From Pseudomonadota bacterium (GTDB taxonomy: Bacteria > Pseudomonadota > Gammaproteobacteria > Burkholderiales > Rhodocyclaceae), in contig JAKOTN010000109.1 in the NCBI GenBank assembly GCA_029776255.1, positions 41,685 to 105,684 of the forward strand: a DNA stretch of 64,000 bases, given 5' to 3'. The number at the start of each line of letters is the position of its first letter. Position 1 is the first letter of the stretch. The position numbers were made by a program, and so were the translations under genes. Below, one piece after another: positions 52,354 through 63,163 of this stretch. Under the pieces are notes generated by a model. It saw nothing but the letters and a program-made list of their open reading frames with translations. It did not search any database and was not told the DNA's origin.

Positions 52354-55300
52354 ATGGCCGATATCCTTTTTCTTCGCGGGGCTCCCGCTTTTTCGTCTTT
52401 TCGCCTGCAGGAATTGCAGCGCCGTCTGACGGCGGTCGCCGACGGCGTGCGCATTGCCGGCGCCGACTTCTGGCATCTGGTGGCCGTCCGGCCGGCCTTC
52501 ACGGCGATCGAACGCCGTCGGCTGGCGGCGCTGCTCGAAGAGCGCCCGGAAGACAGCGGCGCCGGCGGCCGGATGCTGCTGGTGACGCCGCGCATCGGCA
52601 CGATCTCGCCGTGGTCGTCGAAGGCGACCGACATCGCCTGGAACAGCGGTCTGCACGGCATCGAGCGCATCGAGCGCGGCATCGCCTACTGGCTGGACAG
52701 CGCTCGGCCGCTGTCCGCCGACGACCGCGCCGCCGTCGCCGCCGTGCTCCATGACCGAATGCTGGAATCGGTGCTCGACGATTTCGCCGCCGCCGCCGCC
52801 CTTTTCCGGCATTTTCCGCCCACGCCGCTGAGTCGGATCGATCTGCTGGCCGGCGGGCGCGACGCCCTGCTGGCGGCCAATGCCCGCCTGGGCCTGGCCT
52901 TGTCGGACGACGAGGTGGATTATCTGCTCGACGTTTTCGCCGAGGCGCGGCGCAACCCGACCGATGTCGAACTGATGATGTTCGCGCAGGCCAATTCCGA
53001 GCATTGCCGTCACAAAATCTTCAACGCCTCCTGGGTGATCGACGGGCAGCCGCGCGCCGAAACCCTGTTCGGGATGATCCGCGAAACGCATCGCGCGCAC
53101 CCGGCGGGCACCGTCGTCGCTTACTCCGATAATTCGTCGGTCATCGAAGGCGCCGAAATCGCGCGTTTCCATCCCGACGCCGACGGCCGCTACGGCTATC
53201 GGCCGGCGCGGACCCACATTCTCGCCAAGGTGGAAACGCACAATCATCCGACGGCGATTTCGCCCTTCCCGGGCGCCGCCACTGGTTCCGGCGGCGAAAT
53301 TCGCGACGAGGGCGCCACTGGCCGCGGTTCCAAGCCCAAGGCCGGTCTGTGCGGCTTCTCGGTTTCGAATCTGCATCTTCCGGCGGCGCCGCGGCCCTGG
53401 GAAAGCGCCACCGCCGCCCACGGTCGCCCGACGCGCATCGCCTCCGCGCTGGCGATCATGCTCGAAGGGCCGATCGGCGCCGCCGCTTTCAACAATGAGT
53501 TCGGGCGTCCCAATCTGGCCGGCTATTTCCGTACCTACGAACAAGCGACCGGCAGCGGCGAGGCGCGAGTGGTGCGTGGCTATCACAAGCCGATCATGAT
53601 CGCCGGCGGCGTCGGTAATATCGCCGCCGACCAGTCGTTCAAGGCCGGGACGCTGCCGGCCGGCACGCTGCTGATCCAGCTCGGTGGCCCCGGCATGCTG
53701 ATCGGCCTGGGCGGCGGCGCCGCCAGTTCGATGAGCACCGGCAGCAACACCGAGGACCTCGACTTCGCCTCCGTGCAGCGCGGCAATCCGGAAATCCAGC
53801 GCCGCGCGCAGGAAGTGATCGACCGGTGCTGGCAAATGGGCGCGCCCGCCGGCGACGGCAGCGCGGCCGGCGACGGCAATCCGATTCTTTCGGTGCACGA
53901 CGTCGGCGCCGGCGGCATTTCCAACGCCCTGCCCGAGCTGGCGCACGGCGCCGGTTGCGGCGCGCGCTTCGAATTGCGCGAAGTGCACATCGAGGAGCCG
54001 GGGATGTCGCCGGCCGAAATCTGGTGCAACGAGGCGCAGGAACGCTATGTGCTGGCCATCGCCCCGGCGCGGCTGGAGGAATTCGCCACCTTCTGCGACC
54101 GCGAACGCTGTCCCTTCGCCGTCGTCGGCGCCACCACCGCCGACAAGCGACTGGTGGTCGCCGACCGCCATTTCGGCGACCGTCCGGTCGACATGGACAT
54201 CGACGCGCTGCTCGGCAAGCCGCCGCGAATGACGCGCCGCGTCGCGCATGCGCCGTCGCAGCCGGTGCCTTTCGACGCCGCCGGCGTCGACCTCCGGGAA
54301 GCCGCCTATCGCGTGCTGCGGCTGCCGGCGGTCGCCGACAAGACCTTCCTGATCACCATCGGCGACCGCAGCGTCGGCGGCCTGACGGCGCGCGACCAGA
54401 TGGTCGGGCCGTGGCAGGTGCCGTGCGCCGACGTCGCGGTGACGCTGATGTCCTTCGAGGGCTATCTCGGCGAAGCCTTCGCCATGGGCGAAAGAACGCC
54501 GCTGGCCGTTCTCGACGCGCCGGCGTCGGGCCGCATGGCGGTTGGCGAGGCGCTGACCAATATCGCCGCCGCCGACATCGCCGCGATCGGCGATGTCAAG
54601 CTCTCCGCCAACTGGATGGCCGCCGCCGGCGCGCCGGGCGAGGACGCGCGCCTGTTCGACACCGTGCACGCCGTCGCCGAACTTTGCCGGCGCATCGGGG
54701 TGTCGATTCCGGTCGGCAAGGATTCGCTGTCGATGCGCACCGCCTGGGAGGAGGCCGACGGGGAGCGGAAAGAAGTCGTTTCGCCGTTGTCGCTGATCGT
54801 CACCAGCTTCGCGCGCGTGCAGGACGCCCGGCGCACCTTGACCCCGCAACTGGTGCTCGACGCCGGCGACACCGATCTGTTGTTGATCGACCTCGGCGCT
54901 GGCCGCGACCGTCTCGGCGGCTCGGCGCTGGCGCAGGTGTTCGACGCCACCGGCAGCGAGGCGCCGGATGTGGACGATCCGGCGCGTTTGCCGGCCTTCT
55001 TCGCCGCCATTCGCCGGCTCGCCGCCGCCGACCTGCTGCTCGCCTACCACGACCGCTCCGACGGCGGCCTGTTCGCCGCTGTCTGCGAAATGGCCTTCGC
55101 CGCGCATTGCGGTGTGTCGCTCGATACCGACGGCCTGTGTTACGACCCCTTGATCAATGACGTCGACGGCAACGAAAAGCGTCCCGATCTGCTCGGCGGC
55201 CGTTCCTTCGAAAAACTGATCCGCGCGCTGTTCAACGAGGAACTCGGCGCCGTGCTGCAAATCCGCCGCGCCGACCGCGGCCCGGTGATGGCCGTGCTGC

Positions 55301-56358
55301 GCGCCGCCGGCCTCGGCGCCCGCACGCAGTTCATCGGCGCGCCCAATCCCTGGGACCACATCCGCGTCATCCGCAACGCCCGGCCGGTGCTCGACGAAAA
55401 ACGCGTCGATTTGCAGCGCGCCTGGTCCGAAACCAGTTTCCGCCTCCAGCAATTGCGCGACAACCCCGATTGCGCGCGACAGGCGTACGACCGGCTGCTC
55501 GACGCCGCCGATCCCGGCCTGTCGGTGACGCTGCGCTTCGATCCCGCCGAGGACATCGCCGCCCCCTTCATCGCCACCGGCGTGTGCCCCCGCGTCGCCA
55601 TCCTGCGCGAACAAGGAGTCAATGGCCACGTCGAAATGGCCGCCGCCTTCGACCGCGCCGGTTTCGCGGCCATCGACGTGCACATGAGCGACATTCTCGC
55701 CGGCCGCGTCACCCTCGCCGACTTTCAGGGCGCCGTCGCCTGCGGCGGCTTTTCCTACGGCGACGTGCTCGGCGCCGGCCAAGGCTGGGCGAAGACCATC
55801 TTGTTCAACGAACGGGCGCGCGCCGGTTTCCTGGCCTTTTTCGCCCGTCCCGACACCTTCGCGCTCGGCGTCTGCAACGGCTGCCAGATGATGAGCGCGC
55901 TCAAGGAAATCATTCCCGGCGCCGACGCCTGGCCGCGTTTCGAGCGCAACCGCGTCGAACAGTTCGAAGCGCGCCTGTCGATGGTCGAGTTGCCCGAATC
56001 GCCGTCGATCTTCTTCGCCGGCATGGCCGGCAGCCGCCTGCCGGTGGTCGTCTCGCATGGCGAGGGCCGTGCCGTTTTCGCCTCCGCCGACGAGCAGGCG
56101 CGCGCGCTGACGGCGATGCGCTATATCGACGGCAGCGGCCAGCCCAGCGAGGTCTATCCGCACAATCCGAACGGCTCCACCGCCGGCATCGCCGGCCTGA
56201 CCACCGCCGACGGCCGCTTCTCGATCATGATGCCGCATCCCGAGCGCGTTTTCCGCAGCGTGCAGATGTCCTGGCATCCGGCCGACTGGCACGCGCGCGG
56301 CTGGCACGACTCGCCGTGGTTGCGGATGTTCCGCAACGCGCGCCGCTGGCTGGGCTAG
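52354..56358 (+). CDS. purL: Phosphoribosylformylglycinamidine synthase (single-chain)
   Basis: 1334 residues, the large single-chain FGAR amidotransferase of gamma- and betaproteobacteria. N-terminal: [23 protein letters not shown]-synthase-like domains: [77 protein letters not shown] and [19 protein letters not shown]. The C-terminal class I glutaminase has the Cys nucleophile in [13 protein letters not shown] and the His-Glu pair in [10 protein letters not shown]. The start at 52354 ([11 protein letters not shown]) aligns with the family; upstream codons do not. It acts in the cytoplasm at step 4 of purine synthesis. Confidence 0.97.
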   Translation: MADILFLRGAPAFSSFRLQELQRRLTAVADGVRIAGADFWHLVAVRPAFTAIERRRLAALLEERPEDSGAGGRMLLVTPRIGTISPWSSKATDIAWNSGLHGIERIERGIAYWLDSARPLSADDRAAVAAVLHDRMLESVLDDFAAAAALFRHFPPTPLSRIDLLAGGRDALLAANARLGLALSDDEVDYLLDVFAEARRNPTDVELMMFAQANSEHCRHKIFNASWVIDGQPRAETLFGMIRETHRAHPAGTVVAYSDNSSVIEGAEIARFHPDADGRYGYRPARTHILAKVETHNHPTAISPFPGAATGSGGEIRDEGATGRGSKPKAGLCGFSVSNLHLPAAPRPWESATAAHGRPTRIASALAIMLEGPIGAAAFNNEFGRPNLAGYFRTYEQATGSGEARVVRGYHKPIMIAGGVGNIAADQSFKAGTLPAGTLLIQLGGPGMLIGLGGGAASSMSTGSNTEDLDFASVQRGNPEIQRRAQEVIDRCWQMGAPAGDGSAAGDGNPILSVHDVGAGGISNALPELAHGAGCGARFELREVHIEEPGMSPAEIWCNEAQERYVLAIAPARLEEFATFCDRERCPFAVVGATTADKRLVVADRHFGDRPVDMDIDALLGKPPRMTRRVAHAPSQPVPFDAAGVDLREAAYRVLRLPAVADKTFLITIGDRSVGGLTARDQMVGPWQVPCADVAVTLMSFEGYLGEAFAMGERTPLAVLDAPASGRMAVGEALTNIAAADIAAIGDVKLSANWMAAAGAPGEDARLFDTVHAVAELCRRIGVSIPVGKDSLSMRTAWEEADGERKEVVSPLSLIVTSFARVQDARRTLTPQLVLDAGDTDLLLIDLGAGRDRLGGSALAQVFDATGSEAPDVDDPARLPAFFAAIRRLAAADLLLAYHDRSDGGLFAAVCEMAFAAHCGVSLDTDGLCYDPLINDVDGNEKRPDLLGGRSFEKLIRALFNEELGAVLQIRRADRGPVMAVLRAAGLGARTQFIGAPNPWDHIRVIRNARPVLDEKRVDLQRAWSETSFRLQQLRDNPDCARQAYDRLLDAADPGLSVTLRFDPAEDIAAPFIATGVCPRVAILREQGVNGHVEMAAAFDRAGFAAIDVHMSDILAGRVTLADFQGAVACGGFSYGDVLGAGQGWAKTILFNERARAGFLAFFARPDTFALGVCNGCQMMSALKEIIPGADAWPRFERNRVEQFEARLSMVELPESPSIFFAGMAGSRLPVVVSHGEGRAVFASADEQARALTAMRYIDGSGQPSEVYPHNPNGSTAGIAGLTTADGRFSIMMPHPERVFRSVQMSWHPADWHARGWHDSPWLRMFRNARRWLG

Positions 56359-56467
56359 ACGTTCAGTCCCAAAATGGCTGATCTGGCGCGGCGGATTTCG
56401 CCGCGGTGGGTGCGTGGGGCGTGAATCGCCTACCTGTCCAATGAAGGCGAGAGTCGCGATGCAATAA

Positions 56468-56491
56468 AAAGGGCGCCGCAAGGCGCCCTTT
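56468..56491 (-). terminator. Intrinsic terminator of the yciB-yciI-bolA-ppiC cluster
   Basis: A 10-bp perfect stem AAAGGGCGCC / GGCGCCCTTT with a 4-nt loop (TTGC on the minus strand), followed on the minus strand by TTATT so the U-tract reads TTTTTATT. It begins 25 nt after the ppiC stop codon. On the plus strand the T-run is only three, so it may weakly help purL termination too. Confidence 0.88.
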
Positions 56492-56515
56492 CCACACGCT
56501 TCACGGTCGTCTGAT

Positions 56516-57313
56516 TTAGTCGATCTTGGCCTTGTCGCGCAGTTCGGCGACGTATTTCTGCACCTGCTCCTGTTGCAGGCGTTGCGCCAGTTGCGGCTTG
56601 ACCTGTTCGAAGGGCGGCGGTGTCGCCGGGCGGGTGTCGTCGAGCAGGATGACGTGGTAGCCAAAATCGGTCTTGACCGGGGTTTCGGTGTACTTGCCCT
56701 TGCTCAGGCCGACGATGGCGTCGCCGAAAGGCTTGACGAAGACGGCCGGGCTGCTCCAGCCAAGATCGCCGCCCTTGTCCTTGGAGCCGGGGTCTTTCGA
56801 TTGCTTGGCCAGATCGTCGAACTTGGCGCCTTTTTTCAGGTTGGCGATGATCGTCTTGGCCTCGTCTTCGCGCTCGACCAGGATGTGCCGCACTTTGTAG
56901 TCGGTGCTGCCCGCCTGCGCCTTGATCTTGTCGTAGGCCGCCTTGATCTTGTCGTCGCCGATCGGGTTCTTCTTGATGTAGCTTTGCACGAAGGCGCGGA
57001 TGAGGATGGCCTGCCGCGCCAGATCGGTTTGCGCGACGACATCGGCGCTCTTGTCCAGCCCCAGTTTTTTCGCTTCCTGGGTCAGCAGTTCACGGCGGAT
57101 CAGTTCTTCGCGGACGGCGTTCTTCAGTTCCGCGCTGTCCGGCGCGCCTTGCGCCTTTTGTTCGTTGATGAAGGCATTGGCCAGGTTCTGCGAGATGGCG
57201 ACGCCATTGACCGTGGCCACGGCGCCACTTTTTGCTTTTTCGGCGGCGAGGGTCGGGAGGGAAATCAAGGCGGCGAGTACGAGCGCGCCGGCCAGTTTGG
57301 TGGGGGTCTGCAT
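56516..57313 (-). CDS. Periplasmic peptidyl-prolyl isomerase, parvulin type
   Basis: 265 residues. A signal peptide (MQTPTKLAGALVLAALISLP, cleavage near LA-AEKA) precedes a SurA-like N-terminal helical part (NGVAISQNLANAFINEQKAQ, LIRRELLTQEAKKLGLD) and a parvulin PPIase domain (about 135-235: YKVRHILVEREDEAKTI, ANLKKGAKFDDLAKQSKDPG, GGDLGWSSPAVFVKPFGDAI and FGYHVILLDDTRPA). It folds outer-membrane or secreted proteins. ATG at 57311-57313 with AAGGAA upstream; longer in-frame extensions lack signal-peptide logic. Followed by the terminator at 56468-56491. Confidence 0.93.
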   Translation of the reverse strand: MQTPTKLAGALVLAALISLPTLAAEKAKSGAVATVNGVAISQNLANAFINEQKAQGAPDSAELKNAVREELIRRELLTQEAKKLGLDKSADVVAQTDLARQAILIRAFVQSYIKKNPIGDDKIKAAYDKIKAQAGSTDYKVRHILVEREDEAKTIIANLKKGAKFDDLAKQSKDPGSKDKGGDLGWSSPAVFVKPFGDAIVGLSKGKYTETPVKTDFGYHVILLDDTRPATPPPFEQVKPQLAQRLQQEQVQKYVAELRDKAKID

Positions 57314-57371
57314 GCGGGTGTTCCTTCTTCTGCGGGGTTGGGGGGAAGTTGTAAAACGGTAAAGCCGCGGC

Positions 57372-57695
57372 TCAGGCGGCATCGGCGGAGTCGGCCGCGT
57401 CGATTTCCGCCGGCGTCAGCGCCTGCACGCCGAGCGCATGGATCGGGCCGTGCAGCAGATCGCCGAGCGCTTCGTGCACCAGACGGTGGCGGGCCAGGCG
57501 CCCGAGACCGGTGAAGCGCGACGAGACGATGCGCAGGCGGAAATGCCGACCGCCGGCGCGCGCGCCGAGGTGGCCGGCATGGCGTTCGGAGTCGTCGATC
57601 AATTCCAGGGACAGCGGCGCCAGCACCGTCAGGCGCCGGCGAACGAGCGCCGCGAGGTCGGTCGGGTTCGTGTCGTCGCCCAAGCCGCCGCTCAC
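57372..57695 (-). CDS. bolA: BolA family protein
   Basis: 107 residues. The BolA fold is seen in [20 protein letters not shown] and [41 protein letters not shown], with the conserved His residues for [2Fe-2S] binding with glutaredoxins. It acts in iron-sulfur trafficking, stress and cell-shape control. Its ATG overlaps the yciI stop (ATGA); ppiC begins 58 nt downstream. Co-transcribed with yciB and yciI. Confidence 0.93.
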   Translation of the reverse strand: MSGGLGDDTNPTDLAALVRRRLTVLAPLSLELIDDSERHAGHLGARAGGRHFRLRIVSSRFTGLGRLARHRLVHEALGDLLHGPIHALGVQALTPAEIDAADSADAA

Positions 57696-57997
57696 GCCGG
57701 CAGGACTTTCTTGAACGGTCGCACGGCAACCGCACGGTACACGCCGGCGGCGACATAAGGGTCGGCGTCGGCCCAGGCCTTGGCGGCGTCGAGCGAGGCG
57801 AATTCGGCGACGATCAGACTGCCGGAGAAGCCGGCCGGGCCGGGGTCCGGCGAATCGATGGCTGGAAAGGGGCCGGCCAGCAGCAGGCGACCTTCATCCT
57901 GTAACACCTTGAGCCGCTCGACATGCGCCGGCCGCGCCGCGAGCCGGGCGTCCAGCGAGTCGGGACGGTCTTCGCCGACGATGGCATAGAACATCAT
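57692..57997 (-). CDS. YciI family protein
   Basis: 101 residues, a ferredoxin-like YciI/YCII-domain protein: [40 protein letters not shown] and [29 protein letters not shown]. The conserved His in RPAH and Asp in DPY form the putative active site; no physiological substrate is known. Two adjacent ATGs; I chose the first (57997), which overlaps the yciB stop. The placement next to yciB is conserved across betaproteobacteria. Confidence 0.93.
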   Translation of the reverse strand: MMFYAIVGEDRPDSLDARLAARPAHVERLKVLQDEGRLLLAGPFPAIDSPDPGPAGFSGSLIVAEFASLDAAKAWADADPYVAAGVYRAVAVRPFKKVLPA

Positions 57998-58527
57998 TTG
58001 CTCTCCCCGAGATATTTCGATAGAAACAGGCCCTGCGCGAGCACGAAGACCAGCATCAGCCCGGTGGCGCCGAAAAGCTTGAAATTGACCCAGTCGTCGG
58101 TCGAGAAATTGAAGGCCACGAACAGGTTGGCGACGCCCATGAAGGTGAAAAAAGTCGCCCACCACCAGTTCAGCCGGGACCAGGCGCTCTCGGGCAATTC
58201 CAACTGTTCGCCGAGCAAGGCTTTCATCAGATTTCGGCCGAAAAACAATTGGCCGCCGAGCAGGGTGGCGGCGAACAGCCAGTACAGCGCCGTCGGTTTC
58301 CACTTGATGAAGTTTTCGTCCTGCAGGATCAGCGTCAAGCCGCCGAAAATCGAGATCACCGCCAGGCTGATCCAGAGCATGGTGTCGATCTTGCGGCCCC
58401 TGAACCACAGCCACACGATCTGCGCGACGGTTGCCGCGATGCCGACGACGGTTGCCGCGTAAATGCCGTCGACCTTGTAGGCGATGAAGAAAAGGATGAC
58501 GGGAAAGAGGTCGAAGAGAAACTTCAT
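57994..58527 (-). CDS. yciB: Inner-membrane septation protein A (YciB/IspZ)
   Basis: 177 residues, about five hydrophobic helices: [80 protein letters not shown] and [20 protein letters not shown]. The conserved [10 protein letters not shown] and FIKWKPT/WWWATFF motifs define the family. Inner-membrane protein that supports septation and envelope synthesis. Likely first gene of the cluster yciB-yciI-bolA-ppiC; the promoter lies in the 86-nt gap upstream. Confidence 0.96.
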   Translation of the reverse strand: MKFLFDLFPVILFFIAYKVDGIYAATVVGIAATVAQIVWLWFRGRKIDTMLWISLAVISIFGGLTLILQDENFIKWKPTALYWLFAATLLGGQLFFGRNLMKALLGEQLELPESAWSRLNWWWATFFTFMGVANLFVAFNFSTDDWVNFKLFGATGLMLVFVLAQGLFLSKYLGESK

Positions 58528-58613
58528 GGCGGACGCCGTAAACAGATCGTTGGATTATGGCCGATTTGAACGGCCACTGTCCATGGCTCGCCGACCGGTC
58601 GTCCGGTCGGTGG

Positions 58614-59927
58614 TCAACCTTTCGGCCGATTGTCGATCACCCGGCGCGCCTTGCCCAGCGAGCGTTCGATGCCGCCGATGTCGACAATGCGCACTTCGGT
58701 GGTGATGCCGACCAGCGCCTTGATGTGCCGTTGCAGGGTGTGGGCGACGTATTCCCTGTCGACCGCCGGCAGGTAACGGAATTCCTGCTTCAGTTCGACA
58801 TCGACCGCCACCGAATCGAGGTGGCCGTCGCGCCAGACTTCGATCAGGTAATGCGGCGACAGCTTCGGCTGTTTGAGGACCAGTTCCTCGATCTGCGACG
58901 GGAAGACATTGACGCCGCGAATGATCAGCATGTCGTCCGAGCGGCCGGTGATTTTGTCCATCCGCCGCATCGAGCGCGAGGTCGGCGGCAGCAGGCGCGT
59001 CAGGTCGCGCGTGCGGTAGCGGATCACCGGCAGCGCTTCCTTGCTCAGCGAGGTGAACACCAGTTCGCCCTGGCTGCCGTCCGGCAGTACCTCGCCGGTG
59101 ACCGGGTCGATGATTTCCGGATAAAAGTGATCTTCCCAGAGCACCGGCCCGTCCTTGCTCTCGATGCATTCGCTGGCCACGCCCGGGCCGATGACTTCGG
59201 AAAGTCCGTAAATGTCGAGCGCGTCCAGCCCGAAGGTGCTTTCGATTTCCAGCCGCATCTGCTGCGTCCAGGGTTCGGCGCCGAACAGGCCGGCGCGTAG
59301 CCGGGTCGTTGCCGGGTCGACGCCCTGACGCTTGAATTCGTCGGCCAGGTTGAGCAGATAGGACGGCGTCACCATGATCAGATCGGGTTGAAAATCGACG
59401 ATCAGTTGCACTTGTTTTTCGGTTTGACCGCCGGACATCGGGATCACCGTGCAGCCCAGGCGTTCCGCGCCGTAATGGGCGCCCAGGCCACCGGTGAAAA
59501 GGCCGTAGCCATAACCGATGTGCACCATGTCGCCGCGTCGGCCGCCGGCGGCGTGGATCGAGCGCGCCATCAGGCCCGCCCACATGTCGATGTCTTTCTG
59601 GGTGTAGCCGACGACGGTCGGCTGACCGGTGGTTCCGGACGAGGCATGCACGCGCACCACCTGCTCGCGCGGCACGGCGAACATCTTGAAGGGGTAGTTG
59701 GCGCGCAGATCGTCCTTGGTGGTGAACGGAAATTTGTGCAGATCGTCGAGCGTTTTCAGATCGTCCGGATGCACGCCGTGGGCGTCGAATTTGTTCCGGT
59801 AATGTTCGACATTGTCGTAGGCGTGGCGCAGCGACCAGCGCAGGCGTTCGGCCTGCAATGCCGCGAGTTCGTCGCGGCTGGCGGTTTCGATAGCTTCGTG
59901 AGCGTTGATGCGGCTGGCTGCGACCAT
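58614..59927 (-). CDS. paaK: Phenylacetate-CoA ligase
   Basis: 437 residues, the usual PaaK length. AMP-forming ligase activating phenylacetate (or related aryl acids) to the CoA thioester. The P-loop [16 protein letters not shown], the A5 motif [32 protein letters not shown] and the C-terminal [20 protein letters not shown] plus [15 protein letters not shown] are all intact. The start is ATG 59925-59927 with GGGAG upstream; 8 codons of upstream open frame are not needed. With iorAB 13 kb away it points to breakdown of aromatic amino acids via aryl-acetyl-CoA. Confidence 0.94.
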   Translation of the reverse strand: MVAASRINAHEAIETASRDELAALQAERLRWSLRHAYDNVEHYRNKFDAHGVHPDDLKTLDDLHKFPFTTKDDLRANYPFKMFAVPREQVVRVHASSGTTGQPTVVGYTQKDIDMWAGLMARSIHAAGGRRGDMVHIGYGYGLFTGGLGAHYGAERLGCTVIPMSGGQTEKQVQLIVDFQPDLIMVTPSYLLNLADEFKRQGVDPATTRLRAGLFGAEPWTQQMRLEIESTFGLDALDIYGLSEVIGPGVASECIESKDGPVLWEDHFYPEIIDPVTGEVLPDGSQGELVFTSLSKEALPVIRYRTRDLTRLLPPTSRSMRRMDKITGRSDDMLIIRGVNVFPSQIEELVLKQPKLSPHYLIEVWRDGHLDSVAVDVELKQEFRYLPAVDREYVAHTLQRHIKALVGITTEVRIVDIGGIERSLGKARRVIDNRPKG

Positions 59928-60033
59928 TGCGCGGATCTCCCTGACGACCAAAAAGCCGAAACCCTATTACATGCGCGGATTTCTTTCAACACGCCGCGGC
60001 AAAAGAGTGTCGGTGGCGGCGTCCGGCTCGTTT

Positions 60034-60972
60034 TCAGTTGGCCGGCGCGGTGGTCAGCGCGCCGGCCAGCGTTCTGGCGTTGTGGCGCATCATGCCGAGA
60101 TAGCTGTCCGCCGGCTTGCCGGCCGGCGCCAGCGCGTCGGCGTAAAGGGTGCCGCCGAGGCGCGCGCCCGATTCGCGGCTGATGCGTTCGAGCAGGCGCG
60201 GGTCGGCGATGTTTTCGACGAACATCGCCGTGATTTTCTCCCGACGGATTTGCCGGATGATCGCGCCGATCCCGGCGGCGGACGGTTCCGCGTCGGTGCT
60301 CACGCCAACCGGGGCGATGAAACGGATGCCGTAAGCGTTGCCGAAATAAGCGAAGGCGTCGTGCGAGCTCACCACCTTGCGCCGTTCGGCCGGCAGGGCG
60401 TCGAAAGTGGCCCGGATCTCACGGTCGAGCGCCGAGATTTCCTGGTTCAGGCGCGCGGCGTTGGCGCGATAGATCGCCTTGTTCGCCGGATCGGCCTCGT
60501 CGAGCGCGGCGGCGATGTTGTCCACGTAGCGTCGGGCGTTGGTCAGATCCTGCCAGGCGTGCGGGTCGGGAATGTCGGCGGGGTCGTTCCCGTTTCTGGC
60601 GGTGGCCGCTGGTCGCTTGAGCGGCGCGATTCCCTGGCTGGCGACGACCAGCTTGCCGCGATAGCCGGACGATTGGATCAGGCGTTCGATCCAGCCTTCG
60701 AAACCCAGGCCATTGACGATCGCCAGACGGGCATGGGACAGCGTTCTGGCGTCGGCGGGCGACGGTTGATAGACGTGCGCGTCCGCGCCCGCGCCGACCA
60801 GGGTGTAAACCTTGACGCGGTCGCCGCCGATCCGCTGCGCGAGGTCGCCGAGGATGCTGAAGCTGGCGACCACCGGCAAGGGTTCGCCGGCGCCGGCGAA
60901 CGACGCGGCGAGGAGCAGAACGACGAAAGCCGTCAGACGACGGCGAACGATGGCTGGGAAGGTGGCGCGCAT
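60034..60972 (-). CDS. znuA: Zinc-type metal ABC transporter substrate-binding protein
   Basis: 312 residues of cluster A-I. A signal peptide (MRATFPAIVRRRLTAFVVLL, cleavage near AGA-GEP) exports it to the periplasm. Metal ligands are seen in VGAGADAHVYQPSP (His), IPDPHAWQD (His), VSSHDAFAYFG (His) and near the C-terminus GTLYADALAP (Asp). Three His plus Asp is the zinc-type pattern, since Mn-type proteins usually have Glu at the third site. It lacks the His-rich loop of E. coli ZnuA. Last gene of the znu operon; ATG at 60970-60972. Confidence 0.9.
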   Translation of the reverse strand: MRATFPAIVRRRLTAFVVLLLAASFAGAGEPLPVVASFSILGDLAQRIGGDRVKVYTLVGAGADAHVYQPSPADARTLSHARLAIVNGLGFEGWIERLIQSSGYRGKLVVASQGIAPLKRPAATARNGNDPADIPDPHAWQDLTNARRYVDNIAAALDEADPANKAIYRANAARLNQEISALDREIRATFDALPAERRKVVSSHDAFAYFGNAYGIRFIAPVGVSTDAEPSAAGIGAIIRQIRREKITAMFVENIADPRLLERISRESGARLGGTLYADALAPAGKPADSYLGMMRHNARTLAGALTTAPAN

Positions 60973-60992
60973 GGTCGCTCGTCTCCGGGTCG

Positions 60993-61870
60993 TCAGTGTT
61001 CGAAATGCCAACCCGCGCGCCAGCGGCCAGCCAGGGGCCCGAGCGGCCCGAGGGCCAGCGACAGCAGATACATCGCGCCAAGGGTCAGCACGATGGCCGG
61101 ACCGGCCGGCAGATTGAGGTAGTAGGAGAGCAGCAGGCCGGTCAGCGAGCCCAAAAGGGCGATCAGCACGGCGATCAGCAGCAGCGGCCCGAGAGTGCCG
61201 GCCCACAGGCGCGCGGCGGCGGCCGGCAGAATCATGATTCCCACCGCCATCAAGGTGCCGAGGGCGTGGAAACCGGCGACCAGGTTGACCACCAGCAAAA
61301 TCATGAAACCGTAGTGGGCGAGCGGCGCCAGTCGGCTGACGCGGGCCAGGAAGGCCGGGTCGCAGCATTCAAGGGCGAACAGCCGCAGGCCGAGGGCGAG
61401 GACGAGCAGCGACAACGAGGCGAAACCGGCAAGCAGCAGCAATGTCGCGTCGTCGAGGGCCAGCACGCTGCCGAACAGCACGTGCAGCAGGTCGACGTTG
61501 CTGCCGCGCAGCGAAATGATCAACACGCCGGCGGAGAGCGATAGCAGATAGAAGGTGGCCAGACTGGTGTCTTCCCGGATGACCGTGTGGCGGGAGATGC
61601 CGCCGGCGAGAATCGCCACCGCCAGTCCGGCCAGCAGGCCGCCGATGGTCATCGCCGGCAGTGACAGTCCGGCGATCAGGTAACCGATGGCCGCGCCGGG
61701 CAGAACGGCGTGCGACATCGCGTCGCCGGCCAGACTCATGCGACGCAGCATCAAAAATACGCCGACCGGTGTGGCGCCCAGCGACAGCGCCAGGCAGCCG
61801 GCCAGCGCGCGACGCATGAAGCCGAATTCGACGAAGGGGGCGAGCAGCGGCAGGGTCGGCAAGGTGTCGT

Positions 61871-61874
<4 letters not shown>
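60993..61874 (-). CDS. znuB: Zinc-type ABC transporter permease
   Basis: 293 residues, an ABC-3 family inner-membrane permease with about eight to nine hydrophobic helices. Motifs: FGFMRRALAGCLALSLGATP, VGVFLMLRRMSLAGDAMSHA-VLPGAAIGYL, and GTLMAVGIMILPAAAARLW. Its ATG overlaps the znuC stop (ATGA) and znuA follows 20 nt downstream, so the order is znuC-znuB-znuA. Confidence 0.94.
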
Positions 61875-62650
<776 letters not shown>

Positions 62651-62664
62651 CGCGGGCGCGGGTG

Positions 62665-62874
62665 TCAGTCCAGCGCCCAGAAAACCACCGACCACAGCAC
62701 GGCCAGCGCGGCGGTCGCCCACATCAGGCGCGATGCGGCGCCGGCGCACAGCGCGGTGGTGCGCGCCACCGGCGGCGACGCGCTGTCGGCTGAAACGGCG
62801 GAATCCGTGGTGTGAGCGGTCAAGGGCGTGTGGTGATCAAGTGTGGTGATCAAGAAGGGTGGCGGCCGACGCAT
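62665..62874 (-). CDS. Small membrane protein at the head of the znu operon, 69 aa
   Basis: 69 residues. The only clear feature is one C-terminal hydrophobic helix (RLMWATAALAVLWSVVFWAL). The ATG at 62874 lies 46 nt from the palindrome at 62921-62937, and its stop is 14 nt before the znuC start. The His-rich N-terminal segment (LITTLDHHTPLTAHTTDS) could bind zinc. Not a recognised family. It may be a small accessory of the transporter, or the frame may be a chance open frame in the leader. Confidence 0.5.
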   Translation of the reverse strand: MRRPPPFLITTLDHHTPLTAHTTDSAVSADSASPPVARTTALCAGAASRLMWATAALAVLWSVVFWALD

Positions 62875-62920
62875 GGCGCGAGCCGGGCGGACGGCGGATC
62901 TTGCCTGTGAAGCCGGCCAA

Positions 62921-62937
62921 ATGCAACCGTGTTGCAT
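62921..62937. promoter_or_regulatory. Perfect 7-3-7 palindrome upstream of the znu operon, candidate Zur box
   Basis: ATGCAAC-CGT-GTTGCAT, a 17-nt perfect palindrome in the 88-nt gap between the anti-sigma gene and the znu operon. E. coli Zur boxes are also 17-nt palindromes starting ATG and ending CAT. A weak promoter overlaps it (minus strand TTGCAT, 17 nt, CAAGAT). It is the only such palindrome in the gap, so it is the best candidate zinc-dependent operator. Confidence 0.6.
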
Positions 62938-62962
62938 AAGCGGCGTGTTGGACGGCCGGCGT

Positions 62963-63163
62963 TCAGTCGGCCGGCGGCAGCGCCGCGGGTCCATCGTCGC
63001 CGCGCTCCCGGCGGCAGGCCTGGCGCAGGAACGCCATTTGCCCCTGGAGATGGCGGCAGCCTTTGCAGATCAGGACATGCAGCCGCAAGCCAAGACCCTC
63101 GCCGCGCGTGAGACGGCGATCGAGCGCGCTGGACATCAGACGAGTGGCGTCGCGGCAGTTCAT
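62963..63163 (-). CDS. Small zinc-finger anti-sigma factor
   Basis: 66 residues (MNCRDATRLMSSALDRRLTR). The HVLICKGC segment (residues about 29-36) gives the HxxxCxxC zinc-binding anti-sigma signature with the N-terminal Cys. No membrane segment, so it is a soluble anti-sigma of the ZAS type. Its ATG overlaps the stop of the sigma factor gene (ATGA), so the pair is translated together and it probably binds that sigma factor. Signals could be redox or zinc status. Confidence 0.85.
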   Translation of the reverse strand: MNCRDATRLMSSALDRRLTRGEGLGLRLHVLICKGCRHLQGQMAFLRQACRRERGDDGPAALPPAD

